Of a stretch of 64,000 bases of DNA, positions 37,874 through 46,653 are shown in pieces. The notes under the pieces were generated by a model. The model saw only the letters and a program-made list of their open reading frames with translations, made no database searches and was not told the origin of the DNA. The position numbers and the translations under genes were made by a program. The DNA comes from Bacillus sp. HNG (lineage in GTDB: Bacteria; Bacillota; Bacilli; Bacillales; Bacillaceae_L): positions 558,001 through 622,000 of the forward strand of contig NZ_QUQV01000002.1 in assembly GCF_003400205.1 (NCBI RefSeq), in the 5' to 3' direction. Every line of letters begins with the position of its first letter. The stretch's first letter is position 1.

Positions 37874-39005
37874 AGTTCTCCAACATATTCAAACCTTTTT
37901 CGATTTCGTCTAGGACCTGCTCGTCCTTTTCTTTTAAACTTGCTTCTTTTAAAATTTCAATCGCGCTCTCGTCGCCAATTCTTCCAAGCGCCCATGCAGC
38001 CGTTCCCCGTAAAACGGGTCTAGGATCCTCTTTTAACACCTGCTTCAACTCAGGAATCGCACTGCTATCTTTAAAGTGGGCAAGAGCAATAATTGCGTTT
38101 CGCTGAATTGGCTTCTTGCCTCTCCAAGAGCCAGATAACGATCCAAATGTTTCTTTAAAATCACGATTGCTTATCGATAAAATCGGCTTTAACAACGGCT
38201 TCACAACCTCGGGATCGGGCTCCATTTCTTCATGGAAATGAAAATCGATTCCTTTGTTTTTCGGACAAGCCGTCTGACAGGAATCACAGCCATACAGTCT
38301 GTTACCAATTTTCGTTCTGAATTCGTCAGGTAAAAAATCCTTTGTTTGCGTTAAAAAGCTGACACATCGTTGTGCATTAATTTGTCCACCCTGCACTAAC
38401 GCTCCCGTTGGGCATGCATCTAGACATGCTCGGCAAGTACCACATTGATCCTCAATTGGCGTATCAGGTGCAAATGGGATGTTGGTGATCATTTCTCCTA
38501 AATACACATATGAACCAAACTCCGGCGTAATGATTGCGCAGTTCTTTCCACTCCAGCCAATTCCTGCACGTTCTGCTACCGCACGGTCAGACAATTCACC
38601 GGTATCTACCATAGATTGAAGTTTTGCATCAGGCAGTTTTTCTAAAATAAACGACTCAAGCTTTTGGAGCCGATCCCGCAAAACATGGTGGTAGTCCTCT
38701 CCCCAAGAAGCACGTGCAAACATCCCTCGACGCTCGCTTCGTGTACTTCTCGGTGCATCTTTAAGCTTTGCCGGGTAGGCTAAGGCAATCGCAATAATTG
38801 ATTTTGCTCCAGGCAATAAGAGCTCCGGATTTGTCCTTTTTTCAATATCCTTTGGTTCAAATCCTGACTCGTAGCCTAACTCCTGTTGTCGTAGGAGTCG
38901 TGATTTTAACTCGTCAAATGGAGAAGCACTTGCAAAACCAATTTTATCGATTCCAATTGTTTTACTATAGTCAATTAACTCTTGTTGAAACTCTAAAATA
39001 TCCAC
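37872..39005 (-). CDS. queG: Epoxyqueuosine reductase
   Basis: A 377-residue cobalamin and [4Fe-4S] enzyme that reduces epoxyqueuosine to queuosine in tRNA. The two cluster motifs are CGTCRACLDACPTGA and CDSCQTACP; the N-terminal half holds the cobalamin site. The last 70 residues are HEAT-like repeats. GTG start follows GGAGG. Fits the B. subtilis yhbA position. Confidence 0.95.
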   Translation of the reverse strand: MDILEFQQELIDYSKTIGIDKIGFASASPFDELKSRLLRQQELGYESGFEPKDIEKRTNPELLLPGAKSIIAIALAYPAKLKDAPRSTRSERRGMFARASWGEDYHHVLRDRLQKLESFILEKLPDAKLQSMVDTGELSDRAVAERAGIGWSGKNCAIITPEFGSYVYLGEMITNIPFAPDTPIEDQCGTCRACLDACPTGALVQGGQINAQRCVSFLTQTKDFLPDEFRTKIGNRLYGCDSCQTACPKNKGIDFHFHEEMEPDPEVVKPLLKPILSISNRDFKETFGSLSGSWRGKKPIQRNAIIALAHFKDSSAIPELKQVLKEDPRPVLRGTAAWALGRIGDESAIEILKEASLKEKDEQVLDEIEKGLNMLEN

Positions 39006-39101
39006 GTCTTGGAACCTCCTTCCTTCAAATTGGTAAGCCGTTCTTTTATTGAATCACTAGGATTTATGGTACACTATTTACAATAATTTTTGGAGGGATA
39101 A

Positions 39102-39770
39102 ATGATGGAAATTCAAATTTCGCCGCAATTAAAGGAACTTGTCCCTAATTTCAAGGTGGGCATAATTCAATACGATCATATCGAAGTGGGAGATTCTCCA
39201 CAAATGATTCGTGGTAGATTGCAAACCTTCCAGGAGTCGCTCTTTTTTGATCTAGAGGACAAACCTGTTTCAGATGTAGGAGGAATAGCTGAGTGGAGAG
39301 ACATTTTTAAAAAGGTGGGAACAGACCCAAATCGCTATCGTCCATCCGTTGAAGCCATCTATCGTCGGATCAAAAAGCAAAACTTTTTAAATTCTATTCA
39401 TTCGGCTGCGGACCTTAATAATTTCTTTTCGATTCAATATGAGATTCCAGTTGGAATTTATGACGCTGATAAAATCAACGGAGATATTGAGATTCGAATA
39501 GGTCAACAAGATGATGAATATATGGGGATAAACGGTAGAAACATTGCGATGAAGGATAAAATACTTTCCAGTGATCATACGGGAGCATTTGGCAGCCCAT
39601 ACGTGGATTCCGAGAGAACGGCCGTGACAGTTGAAACAAAAAATGCCATTCAGATCGTCTATTTGAAGCCTTCTTTACAAAAAGAGAGTTGTGAAAAATT
39701 AATTACGTCACTTGGTGCCATGTTTACGCAGGTTCATGGTGGATCAGTACAGTCTTTTATCGTGGAATAA
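39102..39770 (+). CDS. B3/B4 tRNA-binding domain protein
   Basis: A 222-residue protein with the B3/B4 domain that edits mischarged tRNA in PheRS-beta (Pfam B3_4). GTDPNRYRPSVEAIYRR (near residue 72) and YEIPVGIYDADKI are the core blocks. Free-standing copies are thought to act as editing or nucleotide-binding proteins, but function is not known. ATG at 39102 follows GGAGGG; the next ATG (39105) is also possible. Its stop is about 70 bases from the tRNA-Gly gene. Confidence 0.85.
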   Translation: MMEIQISPQLKELVPNFKVGIIQYDHIEVGDSPQMIRGRLQTFQESLFFDLEDKPVSDVGGIAEWRDIFKKVGTDPNRYRPSVEAIYRRIKKQNFLNSIHSAADLNNFFSIQYEIPVGIYDADKINGDIEIRIGQQDDEYMGINGRNIAMKDKILSSDHTGAFGSPYVDSERTAVTVETKNAIQIVYLKPSLQKESCEKLITSLGAMFTQVHGGSVQSFIVE

Positions 39771-39787
39771 AGGACTGTATAAAAAGG

Positions 39788-39832
39788 AAAAAACGCAACA
39801 CCTCGTTTATCTAAGAAACGAAACACTGCGTT
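39788..39832 (-). terminator. Terminator after tRNA-Gly
   Basis: AACGCA and TGCGTT plus CGTTT/AAACG pair around a small internal loop. TTTTTTCC follows on the minus strand, just past the tRNA. Confidence 0.7.
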
Positions 39833-39841
39833 ATATATGTA

Positions 39842-39915
39842 TGGAGCGGGTGATGAGAATCGAACTCACGACATCAGCTTGGAAGGCTGAGGTTTTACCA
39901 TTAAACTACACCCGC
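39842..39915 (-). tRNA. tRNA-Gly (anticodon TCC)
   Basis: A 74-base gene including an encoded CCA. Acceptor GCGGGTG pairs with CACCCGC; the D arm contains AGTTTAATGGTAAAACC, the anticodon stem-loop is CAGCC-TTCCAAG, and the T loop is GAGTTCGATTCTC. The anticodon TCC reads GGA and GGG glycine codons. Confidence 0.95.
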
Positions 39916-40043
39916 ACATTGATATTAAGTTTATAAAGATTAAATTACGCTTATGGGCCTTACATGCCTCTTCCTCTACCAGTTAAATCATGAAGTAAAT
40001 GCGTCGAAGCAACTCGCAGCAAATTCATTGAAGCATTGCTCGT

Positions 40044-40074
40044 GGCTGAGGTTTTACCATTAAACTACACCCGC
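40044..40074 (-). pseudogene. 5' half of a duplicated tRNA-Gly gene
   Basis: Thirty-one bases identical to the 5' half of the nearby tRNA-Gly (acceptor start through the 5' side of the anticodon stem). The sequence then diverges at once, with no anticodon loop or T arm. It cannot make a tRNA. It lies 129 bases upstream of the intact gene's 5' end in the minus direction. Confidence 0.85.
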
Positions 40075-40248
40075 ATAATAAAATTTATTAAGTTCGAAGA
40101 AGAATTATGTTAATATTATAACAAGTTTGTAAATGCAATGCAAGAGGTTTTGTAACTTTTTGTCGATAATTATTTCATCTGACTACTTGAGTTATTATAC
40201 ACATATACATATTATATTGCAATAATAAAATTAAAAATATTTGCACGT

Positions 40249-40270
40249 TGTTTACATGGTTAATGTAAAA
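40249..40270. repeat. Inverted repeat GTTTACAT...ATGTAAAAC upstream of sulP
   Basis: GTTTACAT and ATGTAAAAC flank GGTTA. It may be a regulator site near a promoter for a short leader transcript. The 521-base gap 39916-40436 otherwise holds the tRNA fragment and the hairpin at 40311. Confidence 0.45.
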
Positions 40271-40310
40271 CATGATTTTATTAAAATAATAATACTTTTA
40301 GGGGACTGCC

Positions 40311-40335
40311 TGTTTTCATCGGGAGTCCCCTTTTT
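40311..40335 (+). terminator. Terminator hairpin upstream of sulP
   Basis: GGGGACT and AGTCCCC pair, followed by five T. It lies about 100 bases before the sulP start with no gene before it on this strand, so it may end a small RNA or attenuate sulP. Confidence 0.65.
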
Positions 40336-40388
40336 ATTTTCATAAATTTTTTTGACTTTATTAGATCAAAGGAGTAGATTTTATATAT

Positions 40389-40413
40389 GTATATTCAAAT
40401 AATCAGATATTCT
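40389..40413. promoter_or_regulatory. Candidate ArsR-family operator upstream of sulP
   Basis: TATTCAAATAATCAGATATTC-like sequence resembles an imperfect ArsR/CadC-type palindrome (ATTCAAATA/ATATTC). It lies about 25 bases before the sulP start, whose downstream neighbour is an ArsR-family gene. Confidence 0.35.
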
Positions 40414-40436
40414 ATTATTCAGAAGGAAGGATAAAA

Positions 40437-42194
40437 ATGCTACAAAAGTGGGCTTTTTCAGGGAGATTTAAAGGGTATTCGTTTCAGTCTTTTCAAAAGG
40501 ATCTTATTTCTGGCGTCGTTGTTGGAATCATTGCGATTCCTCTGGGAATGGCATTCGCGATTGCTTCAGGAGTTAAACCTGAATATGGGATCTACACCAC
40601 CATCATCGCGGGTATTCTTATTTCACTCTTTGGAGGCTCTAAGTATCAAATTGGGGGACCGACTGGTGCCTTTATTCCGATTCTGTTCGGAATTGTTGCA
40701 ACCTATGGATTTGAAAATCTATTAATTGCGGGTTTTATGGCAGGTATCATCCTATTTTTAATGGGAATTTTTAAGCTGGGCTCTTTAATCAAATTTATTC
40801 CACGTCCAGTTACAATCGGTTTTACATCCGGTATCGCGATCATTATTTTTGTCGGGCAAGTACCCAATTTTCTTGGACTCGATCAAATTGAGAAGCATGA
40901 ATTATTTTTAGATAATATGAGAGAAATTGTTCTGCATATTAGCAATTTCAATATTTATAGTATTTTAACTGCTTCCATTTGTTTAGTGGTGCTTCTATTA
41001 ACACCTAAGTTCTTTCCAAAAGTACCCGGTTCATTAATTGCTTTACTAATCTCAACTGGTATTGCAACTATTTTTTATCCAACCCAGGTAGCGACAATTG
41101 GGTCAACATTTGGTGACATACCTAGTAAACTACCAAACTTTCAATTTCCTGACATCACATTTGAGCGAATTAAACAACTGATTCAACCAGCGTTTGTAAT
41201 TGCGATGTTAGGAGCAATTGAGTCCCTCCTTTCAGCCGTTGTTGCTGACGGAATGACAAATAGCAAGCATAATTCGAACCGGGAATTAGTCGGCCAAGGT
41301 CTTGCGAATATGGTAACCCCTTTGTTCGGTGGTATTCCTGCAACAGGAGCAATTGCAAGAACGGCAACCAATATTAAAACTGGGGCCGTTTCACCTTTTT
41401 CGGGTGTGATACACGGGGTAGTCGTTCTACTTGTCTTACTTTTATTTGCTCCATATGCTTCAAAAATTCCGTTAGCAAGTATGGCACCGATTATTATGCT
41501 TGTTGCCTGGAACATGAGTGAGCGTCGCGTGTTTTATCATGTCTTAAAAACAAAAACAGAAGACTCACTTGTATTGGTTGTCACCTTTTTATTAACAGTC
41601 TTTATGAATTTAACCGTTGCCGTTGAAGTTGGGCTCATTTTAGCTGTTGTTCTTTTTACAAAGCGAATGAGTGATATAATAGTGACAGAAAAAGCGTTAC
41701 CGAACCCGGAAACCAAGCATGAAAAAATGGATACTCAGATTGTGACTGATTCACATGATTGTCCTCAAATTAGTATTTATAATGTAGAAGGGCCTTTGTT
41801 TTTCGGAGCTGCCCAGGCTTTTGAACAACAAATTATGAAATCGATCAATTACAGGCCAAAGGTTTTACTGTTGCGGTTAAGCAGAGTTCCGTTTATGGAT
41901 ACAACAGGAGAAGCGCGTCTGGCTAGTATTTTTAAGGATTTTTCAAAGCATGGAATTGTGTTAATATCAGGAATAAAACCACAGCCTAATAGTGTTCTTC
42001 AAAAAACTGGTTTATATGAGGTAATAGGAGAGGAAAACTTTTTTGAGCATACTGGTGATGCCATTGATTATGCACTAAGCCAGATTAATCGCCATAAATG
42101 TTTGGGCTGTAGACATTTTGCGTTTAAAGAGTGTCAGGTTCTTTCCGGAGTTGAGGAAAAAGTGGTCAAAAAGAGAAGTGTTTCCTTAAGTTAA
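40437..42194 (+). CDS. SulP-family inorganic anion transporter with a Cys-rich tail
   Basis: A 585-residue membrane protein of the SulP/SLC26 family. It has about 10-12 helices (20-410) and a C-terminal STAS domain (about 440-550; VEGPLFFGAAQAF, VPFMDTTGEARL). Substrates of the family include sulfate, bicarbonate and oxalate; not resolvable here. After the STAS domain is a short tail with Cys at 555, 558 and 566 (CLGCRHFAFKEC), not standard in SulP. It starts with ATG behind GAAGGAAGG and forms an operon with the downstream arsR gene. Confidence 0.88.
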   Translation: MLQKWAFSGRFKGYSFQSFQKDLISGVVVGIIAIPLGMAFAIASGVKPEYGIYTTIIAGILISLFGGSKYQIGGPTGAFIPILFGIVATYGFENLLIAGFMAGIILFLMGIFKLGSLIKFIPRPVTIGFTSGIAIIIFVGQVPNFLGLDQIEKHELFLDNMREIVLHISNFNIYSILTASICLVVLLLTPKFFPKVPGSLIALLISTGIATIFYPTQVATIGSTFGDIPSKLPNFQFPDITFERIKQLIQPAFVIAMLGAIESLLSAVVADGMTNSKHNSNRELVGQGLANMVTPLFGGIPATGAIARTATNIKTGAVSPFSGVIHGVVVLLVLLLFAPYASKIPLASMAPIIMLVAWNMSERRVFYHVLKTKTEDSLVLVVTFLLTVFMNLTVAVEVGLILAVVLFTKRMSDIIVTEKALPNPETKHEKMDTQIVTDSHDCPQISIYNVEGPLFFGAAQAFEQQIMKSINYRPKVLLLRLSRVPFMDTTGEARLASIFKDFSKHGIVLISGIKPQPNSVLQKTGLYEVIGEENFFEHTGDAIDYALSQINRHKCLGCRHFAFKECQVLSGVEEKVVKKRSVSLS

Positions 42195-42215
42195 GGTAGA
42201 AAGTGAGGTAAGGTA

Positions 42216-42548
42216 GTGAATTTAGAAATGCAGAAATTTAAGGCTGACTTTTTTAAAGCTCTTGCACATCCATTAAGGATTCGAATCTTAGAGCTTTTAG
42301 CTGAGGGCGATAAGAATGTGAATGAGATTCAAACCCTAATTGGCAGCGAAGGGTCAGCCGTGTCCCAGCAACTAACTGTACTACGTGCTAAAAATATTGT
42401 TTATGGAACAAAGGATGGTAATCGGGTTATCTACTCTCTCAGAGATCCTATGATTGTTGAGCTTCTCTCGGTGGCGAAGCAAATTTTTAACAACCATCTT
42501 GTTGATACGATTTCTCTTCTTGATAAAATTGGGGAAGAAGATAATTAA
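42216..42548 (+). CDS. ArsR-family winged-helix regulator
   Basis: A 110-residue winged-helix protein. The recognition helix region is VNEIQTLIGSEGSAVSQQLTVLRAKNIV (about 35-65). It has no cysteine at all, so the ELCVC-type metal site of ArsR/CadC is absent; His or acidic ligands, or non-metal control, would be needed. GTG start follows GAGG by 7 bases, 21 bases after sulP, so it is co-transcribed with sulP and probably regulates it. Confidence 0.88.
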   Translation: MNLEMQKFKADFFKALAHPLRIRILELLAEGDKNVNEIQTLIGSEGSAVSQQLTVLRAKNIVYGTKDGNRVIYSLRDPMIVELLSVAKQIFNNHLVDTISLLDKIGEEDN

Positions 42549-42592
42549 TAGAGCACAGCTAAAACGGTGTAACCATTTTAGCCGTGTTTTTG
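42548..42592 (+). terminator. Terminator after arsR
   Basis: GCTAAAACGG and CCATTTTAGC pair, extended by CAC/GTG, followed by TTTTTG on the plus strand. Also ends near the convergent protease gene. Confidence 0.8.
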
Positions 42593-42593
42593 T

Positions 42594-43847
42594 TTACTTT
42601 ACTAGTGGGAAACCAAATCCAGAAGCGATGTCATCACCAGCTCCAGCATATTGACCAGCCTTAATATCATTACTCTTTGCCCGATTTTGTAGTTCGGCTC
42701 TTATTTGGTAGTTTGTCATACTTGGGTTTTCCGCCCAAATTTTTGCCGCTAAGCCTGAAATATGGGGTGTTGCCATTGATGTCCCGCTAATTGTATTATA
42801 CGTACCATCACTCCATGTAGATTCTATTGCACGACCAGGTGCTGATAGTTCCACATCCCTTTCTCCGATTACAAAGTCACCAGCAGTTGACGGATTGCCT
42901 CTAGAGGAAAAATCGGCAATTCGGTAAGAACCATTTTGCAGCACATTCTCTAAGGCAGCTACTGCAATTGCATCATGAAGTCCACCTGGGAAACCAATCG
43001 TATTCGGTGCTGGTCCCTCATTCCCTGCAGCTGCAACGACTAAAGCTCCGCTATTAACGGCATATGTGACAGCATCCGCAATTAAGGAATCCTTTGAGCT
43101 TGAACCTAATGACATGGAGATAACGACTTTCACTCCGTTTTTCTTACCTTCGTCTGCAGCGTGACGAATGGCCGCAGCAATGTCATCAGAATAGCCGAAA
43201 CCACTATTTCCTAATACACGATATGCCCAAAGCTTTGCATCAGGTGCAACCCCATAAATACCAGTTCCATTGCCACCATTTGCTAATACAGTTCCCGCTA
43301 CATGTGTACCGTGACCGTTTTTATCGGCGCATGAACCATTGATCAATGGCGATTTATTTTGACTAAAATCCTTGCATTGCTCAACATTAGCTTGTAAATC
43401 AGTATGATTAATATTTGTACCAGTATCTAAGACTGCTACTCTAATATTGTCCCCACCATCTGTTGAGGCAATTAGTGGATCATTATAGATTGCTTCAATT
43501 CCCCAAGGAGTTCGGTCAGAAGGAACGACTTCTCCTCCTGCTTTTGGTTTTGCTGCAATCGACACTGTATCAACAATTGATATTTTTAGATTCTTGTTTT
43601 TCAATAGTGCAGTGTATTGTTGTTCATTTACATTCGTTGTGAAGCCCTTAGATTCAAAATCCCAACGAGCACCATAGGTAGACATTAATTTTGATTTGTC
43701 GTTTTTATTGAGTGGTTGAATTAATACACGTAGATTATTGTTTGAGGATTCACCCTGTTCTGGAGCAGCGAACACTCCAATTGCAAAAAGAGAAGAAAAC
43801 AAAACCGCAATAAGGATAACTGACAAGAGCTTTGAAATAAACTTCAA
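42594..43847 (-). CDS. Secreted subtilisin-like serine protease (S8)
   Basis: A 417-residue preproenzyme. Signal peptide 1-27; propeptide about 28-110; catalytic domain 115-415. The triad is Asp141 (VAVLDTGTN), His179 (NGHGTHVAGT) and Ser357 (GTSMATPH), with the oxyanion Asn in AAAGNEG. Two Cys near 158 and 173 could form a disulfide. Start TTG lies 6 bases after GGGGG; an ATG two codons earlier overlaps it. An inverted repeat and -10 lie upstream at 44008-44030. Confidence 0.92.
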   Translation of the reverse strand: MKFISKLLSVILIAVLFSSLFAIGVFAAPEQGESSNNNLRVLIQPLNKNDKSKLMSTYGARWDFESKGFTTNVNEQQYTALLKNKNLKISIVDTVSIAAKPKAGGEVVPSDRTPWGIEAIYNDPLIASTDGGDNIRVAVLDTGTNINHTDLQANVEQCKDFSQNKSPLINGSCADKNGHGTHVAGTVLANGGNGTGIYGVAPDAKLWAYRVLGNSGFGYSDDIAAAIRHAADEGKKNGVKVVISMSLGSSSKDSLIADAVTYAVNSGALVVAAAGNEGPAPNTIGFPGGLHDAIAVAALENVLQNGSYRIADFSSRGNPSTAGDFVIGERDVELSAPGRAIESTWSDGTYNTISGTSMATPHISGLAAKIWAENPSMTNYQIRAELQNRAKSNDIKAGQYAGAGDDIASGFGFPLVK

Positions 43848-44007
43848 AATCATCCCCCGTTTCGTATATGTAGATAATGGATGGTATCAGTTACAAAACT
43901 CAGGATTTAAATAGGCTAGAAATGGTACAAGGAAACTTAGCAGAATGAAACATTTTTGCAGATTTATAGATTCACCACCTTTTATTTTTTGAACATTCAG
44001 CCTCTTT

Positions 44008-44030
44008 ATTATAATGGAATGCTCCATTAT
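44008..44030 (-). promoter_or_regulatory. Palindrome overlapping protease promoter
   Basis: ATAATGGA and TCCATTAT flank ATGC (44011-44030), overlapping a TATAAT -10 read on the minus strand at 44008-44013. A repressor bound here would block the S8 gene. The -35 is poor. Confidence 0.4.
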
Positions 44031-44095
44031 TTCATTGATTCCAAAGAACGCTTTTATAGGTAAAAGACAGGGAAAATTGTACTAATTTTAATAAT

Positions 44096-44128
44096 AAAAA
44101 GGATAGTTCACGATGAACTATCCTTTGT
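44096..44128 (-). terminator. Terminator after DUF6241-like gene
   Basis: AAAGGATAGTTCA and TGAACTATCCTTT form a strong hairpin with T runs. Confidence 0.85.
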
Positions 44129-44664
44129 TACTCCGGTAAGAATTCTTCTCCAAAATTATTTAAAATAAATCTTTTTTCTTCGGCTTCGCTCATGATACCA
44201 TATGCTGCTCCAACGGTTCCGTTTTGATAATCCCAAAAATAATTATGGTCATCATCAGCTTGACTGAAATCTCCATTTTTCCAGCGTTCCAAAATGGCCA
44301 AAAGATCTTCTTTTCTAGCAAAATCACTTTTTGAAACGACCTCATAAATTTCGTTGATGGTTTCCGGAATCATTGGTTTTGCTCCCCATTTTTTGTCGGC
44401 CTTTACCTTTTGATGGGTCATATGATGCATCACCTCAATGATCTCACTCTCATCAGGTGTTTGACTTAACTTCAAATCATATGTGACCCCACCAATTTTC
44501 TTAGTTTGCTCCTTAAATTCATCCACTTTAGTAGAATCCTGGTTTGACGAAGAGACAGATTTTTGACCACCATCACTGTCAAACATTTTATATACACTAA
44601 ACACAAGTCCAGTCGTGGCACCTATTAGAATCACAAAAACAAATATCCAGATCCAGGTTTTCAT
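44128..44664 (-). CDS. Membrane-anchored hypothetical protein (DUF6241-like)
   Basis: A 178-residue protein with one N-terminal membrane helix (5-27), a Ser/Gln-rich linker and an outward globular domain with conserved-looking blocks (EVMHHMTHQKVKADKKWG, ILERWKNGDFSQADDDHNYFW). I recall this pattern as DUF6241 in Bacillaceae, function unknown. ATG follows AGGGGGAAG. Histidines in the MHHMTH motif might bind metal. Confidence 0.72.
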   Translation of the reverse strand: MKTWIWIFVFVILIGATTGLVFSVYKMFDSDGGQKSVSSSNQDSTKVDEFKEQTKKIGGVTYDLKLSQTPDESEIIEVMHHMTHQKVKADKKWGAKPMIPETINEIYEVVSKSDFARKEDLLAILERWKNGDFSQADDDHNYFWDYQNGTVGAAYGIMSEAEEKRFILNNFGEEFLPE

Positions 44665-44829
44665 AACTTCCCCCTACACAATTCCCCATATTCTTACTTT
44701 TTAGTATTATGTATCCATTTTTAATCTTAGCATAAAATATGACTTTATATGGTCTCTTTCGTTTTAGACAAGTATTGAACGAACAAAAATAGGCGAAAAT
44801 ACCTATAAATAATATGGAGGTATATTTGA

Positions 44830-45648
44830 TTGAGTCTTGGTGCGTGGGCTTATCTAATTTTAATGATAGTAGGTCTAGTCGTTTTATGTTTTTCCTATTG
44901 GAAAATTCGGTCATTCCGAATCTTTATCCTGTATTTTACGGTAACAGGGGTAACCCTTTTATTCGATTATTTCATCTATCTTTGGGCTAACTCTTACGTT
45001 TATAAGCTAAATGTGTTACACAATGAATTAGATTCACATTTAGGTGCAATGGTGAATGGTCTTGTTCTTCCTTCGTTTGCTGTTTTATTTGTTGTGATGG
45101 GCTGCAAGTGGTACTGGAGTATCCCGTTGGCTATATTTTTCACACTCATTGAACTCACTTTTACAAAATGGGGGATTTTTGAAACCAATTGGTGGAAACC
45201 TGGCTATACAACAATTGGTTTAATCATTTACTTTCCTGTAGCAAGATTATGGTGGAATCAATTGACCAAGAAGTGGATTCACTTCGGTTCGTTATTTTTA
45301 TCGTTTTATGCTATTTTCATCCCCATCCATTTTTTACACCATGCCGTTTTTAAATTGAGAACCTACCATGTAGAATGGATAGAGCATTTACAACGTGGTA
45401 GTTCAGCGATTACAACGATTACTGGTCTTATTTTTGCAATTGTTCTTGCCTATTTATGTATGGTGAATGCAAGGTATCGCTGGTTTCTTTTTATCATGGT
45501 TTGTTATATCGCTTATGATATCGCACTGAAATATATCGGTGTTGTACAAGCTGAGCACACTGTTCTTGATTCGGCAGTAAGCTTTCTCACCTACTATCTT
45601 GGCTATCTCTTTGTCAGGTATGCCGACCGAACAATCAAGTCCTTGTAA
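44830..45648 (+). CDS. CBO0543-type multi-pass membrane protein
   Basis: A 272-residue integral membrane protein of about seven or eight helices rich in Trp and Tyr. The pattern matches the CBO0543 family of Bacillaceae and Clostridia, with no known function. TTG start lies 9 bases after GGAGG. The nearby deaminase gene starts 50 bases downstream and has its own ribosome site. Confidence 0.72.
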   Translation: MSLGAWAYLILMIVGLVVLCFSYWKIRSFRIFILYFTVTGVTLLFDYFIYLWANSYVYKLNVLHNELDSHLGAMVNGLVLPSFAVLFVVMGCKWYWSIPLAIFFTLIELTFTKWGIFETNWWKPGYTTIGLIIYFPVARLWWNQLTKKWIHFGSLFLSFYAIFIPIHFLHHAVFKLRTYHVEWIEHLQRGSSAITTITGLIFAIVLAYLCMVNARYRWFLFIMVCYIAYDIALKYIGVVQAEHTVLDSAVSFLTYYLGYLFVRYADRTIKSL

Positions 45649-45698
45649 ATAAGACATGATCTATTACAATAGAATGAAAAGGACTTGGAGAGATGAGA

Positions 45699-46151
45699 AT
45701 GGACCTATTCATGAAAAGAGCAGTTGAATTAGCCCTACAAAATGTAAATGAAGGCGGGCAACCATTTGGTGCTGTGCTCGTAAAAGACAACCTGATTGTA
45801 TCTGAGGGTGTAAACGAATTACACAAGAAACATGATATCAGCGGGCATGCAGAAATGCTTGCGATTCGAAGAGCACAGGAAAAATTCGAAACGAATGAAT
45901 TATCGGGCTATACGATGTATGCCAGTGGCGAGCCTTGCTCGATGTGCTTGACAGCCATGTATTTTGCTGGGATTGATACGTTGTATTATAGCCAGTCCAC
46001 CGAGGATGCTGCAGCCGTAGGTTTAGGAAAATCTACCTTTATTTATCATGAACTTAAAAAGAACAGAGACGATCGTACTCTTCAAATGACCCAAATGAAA
46101 TTAGACGAAGGGCAAGAAGATCCGATGCAAGTCTGGAAACAAAAACAGTAA
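45699..46151 (+). CDS. CDA-fold nucleoside/guanine deaminase
   Basis: A 150-residue cytidine-deaminase-fold enzyme. Zinc ligands lie in GHAEMLAI and GEPCSMCLTA, with the proton-shuttle Glu in HAE. It resembles B. subtilis GuaD, which deaminates guanine to xanthine, but residues for guanine specificity cannot be judged from the sequence alone, so tRNA adenosine or other base deamination is possible. ATG at 45699 is favoured over 45693 because GGAGAG is 6 bases away. Confidence 0.87.
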   Translation: MDLFMKRAVELALQNVNEGGQPFGAVLVKDNLIVSEGVNELHKKHDISGHAEMLAIRRAQEKFETNELSGYTMYASGEPCSMCLTAMYFAGIDTLYYSQSTEDAAAVGLGKSTFIYHELKKNRDDRTLQMTQMKLDEGQEDPMQVWKQKQ

Positions 46152-46201
46152 CTTGATGCGCCTGTCCCCTTATTTTAGTTTCAGGAGGACAGGCCTATTT
46201 T

Positions 46202-46639
46202 TTAGAGTTTTTTAGTTAAACAAATAATTCGATTCGCCTCTTGAAATCCATTTCTCAAATGAAAGTTCAAGCTTTTATCATTCTCAAGTTCAACATCGCT
46301 TGCAAATTCTAAACAACCTTTACTTTTCGCCCACTTTTCGCAAGAGGATAAAAGCTGTTTAGCCACACCTTTTCTCCTGTGCTCTTCTTTTACAAATATC
46401 CCTTCAAGGTATCCCACTGGGCTACTTTCAGTTCCTTCCACATAGTCGACACGTAGCTGACACTGGGCAAATCCAATGGATACATTCTCTTCTTTTGCTA
46501 GGAAGATTACCGCTTTTTTATCATGAATTAATTCAGTAAACTCCATTGTAAATACACTTTTAACATTCTCAGGCCATAACTGCAATGCTAAACTCACAAT
46601 GTCATGTACGTCCTTAACGGTGGCTTTTACGATTTCCAT
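46202..46639 (-). CDS. GNAT acetyltransferase resembling AAC(6') aminoglycoside enzymes
   Basis: A 145-residue GNAT enzyme. The blocks LALQLWPENV, YVEGTESSPVGYLEGIFV, RRKGVAKQLL and LEFASDVELENDKSLNFH match, in order, the conserved blocks of AAC(6') aminoglycoside N-acetyltransferases as I remember them, and the acetyl-CoA loop RRKGVA is present. It may acetylate an aminoglycoside or an unknown amine. Its chromosomal place and single-copy context suggest an intrinsic gene, not a recent mobile one. Confidence 0.8.
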   Translation of the reverse strand: MEIVKATVKDVHDIVSLALQLWPENVKSVFTMEFTELIHDKKAVIFLAKEENVSIGFAQCQLRVDYVEGTESSPVGYLEGIFVKEEHRRKGVAKQLLSSCEKWAKSKGCLEFASDVELENDKSLNFHLRNGFQEANRIICLTKKL

Positions 46640-46653
46640 AAACCCCTCCTAAA

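Noticed and set aside
40044-40074. Phage or island attachment site in tRNA-Gly
   Set aside because: The duplicate is the 5' half, not the usual 3' end, and no integrase lies nearby.
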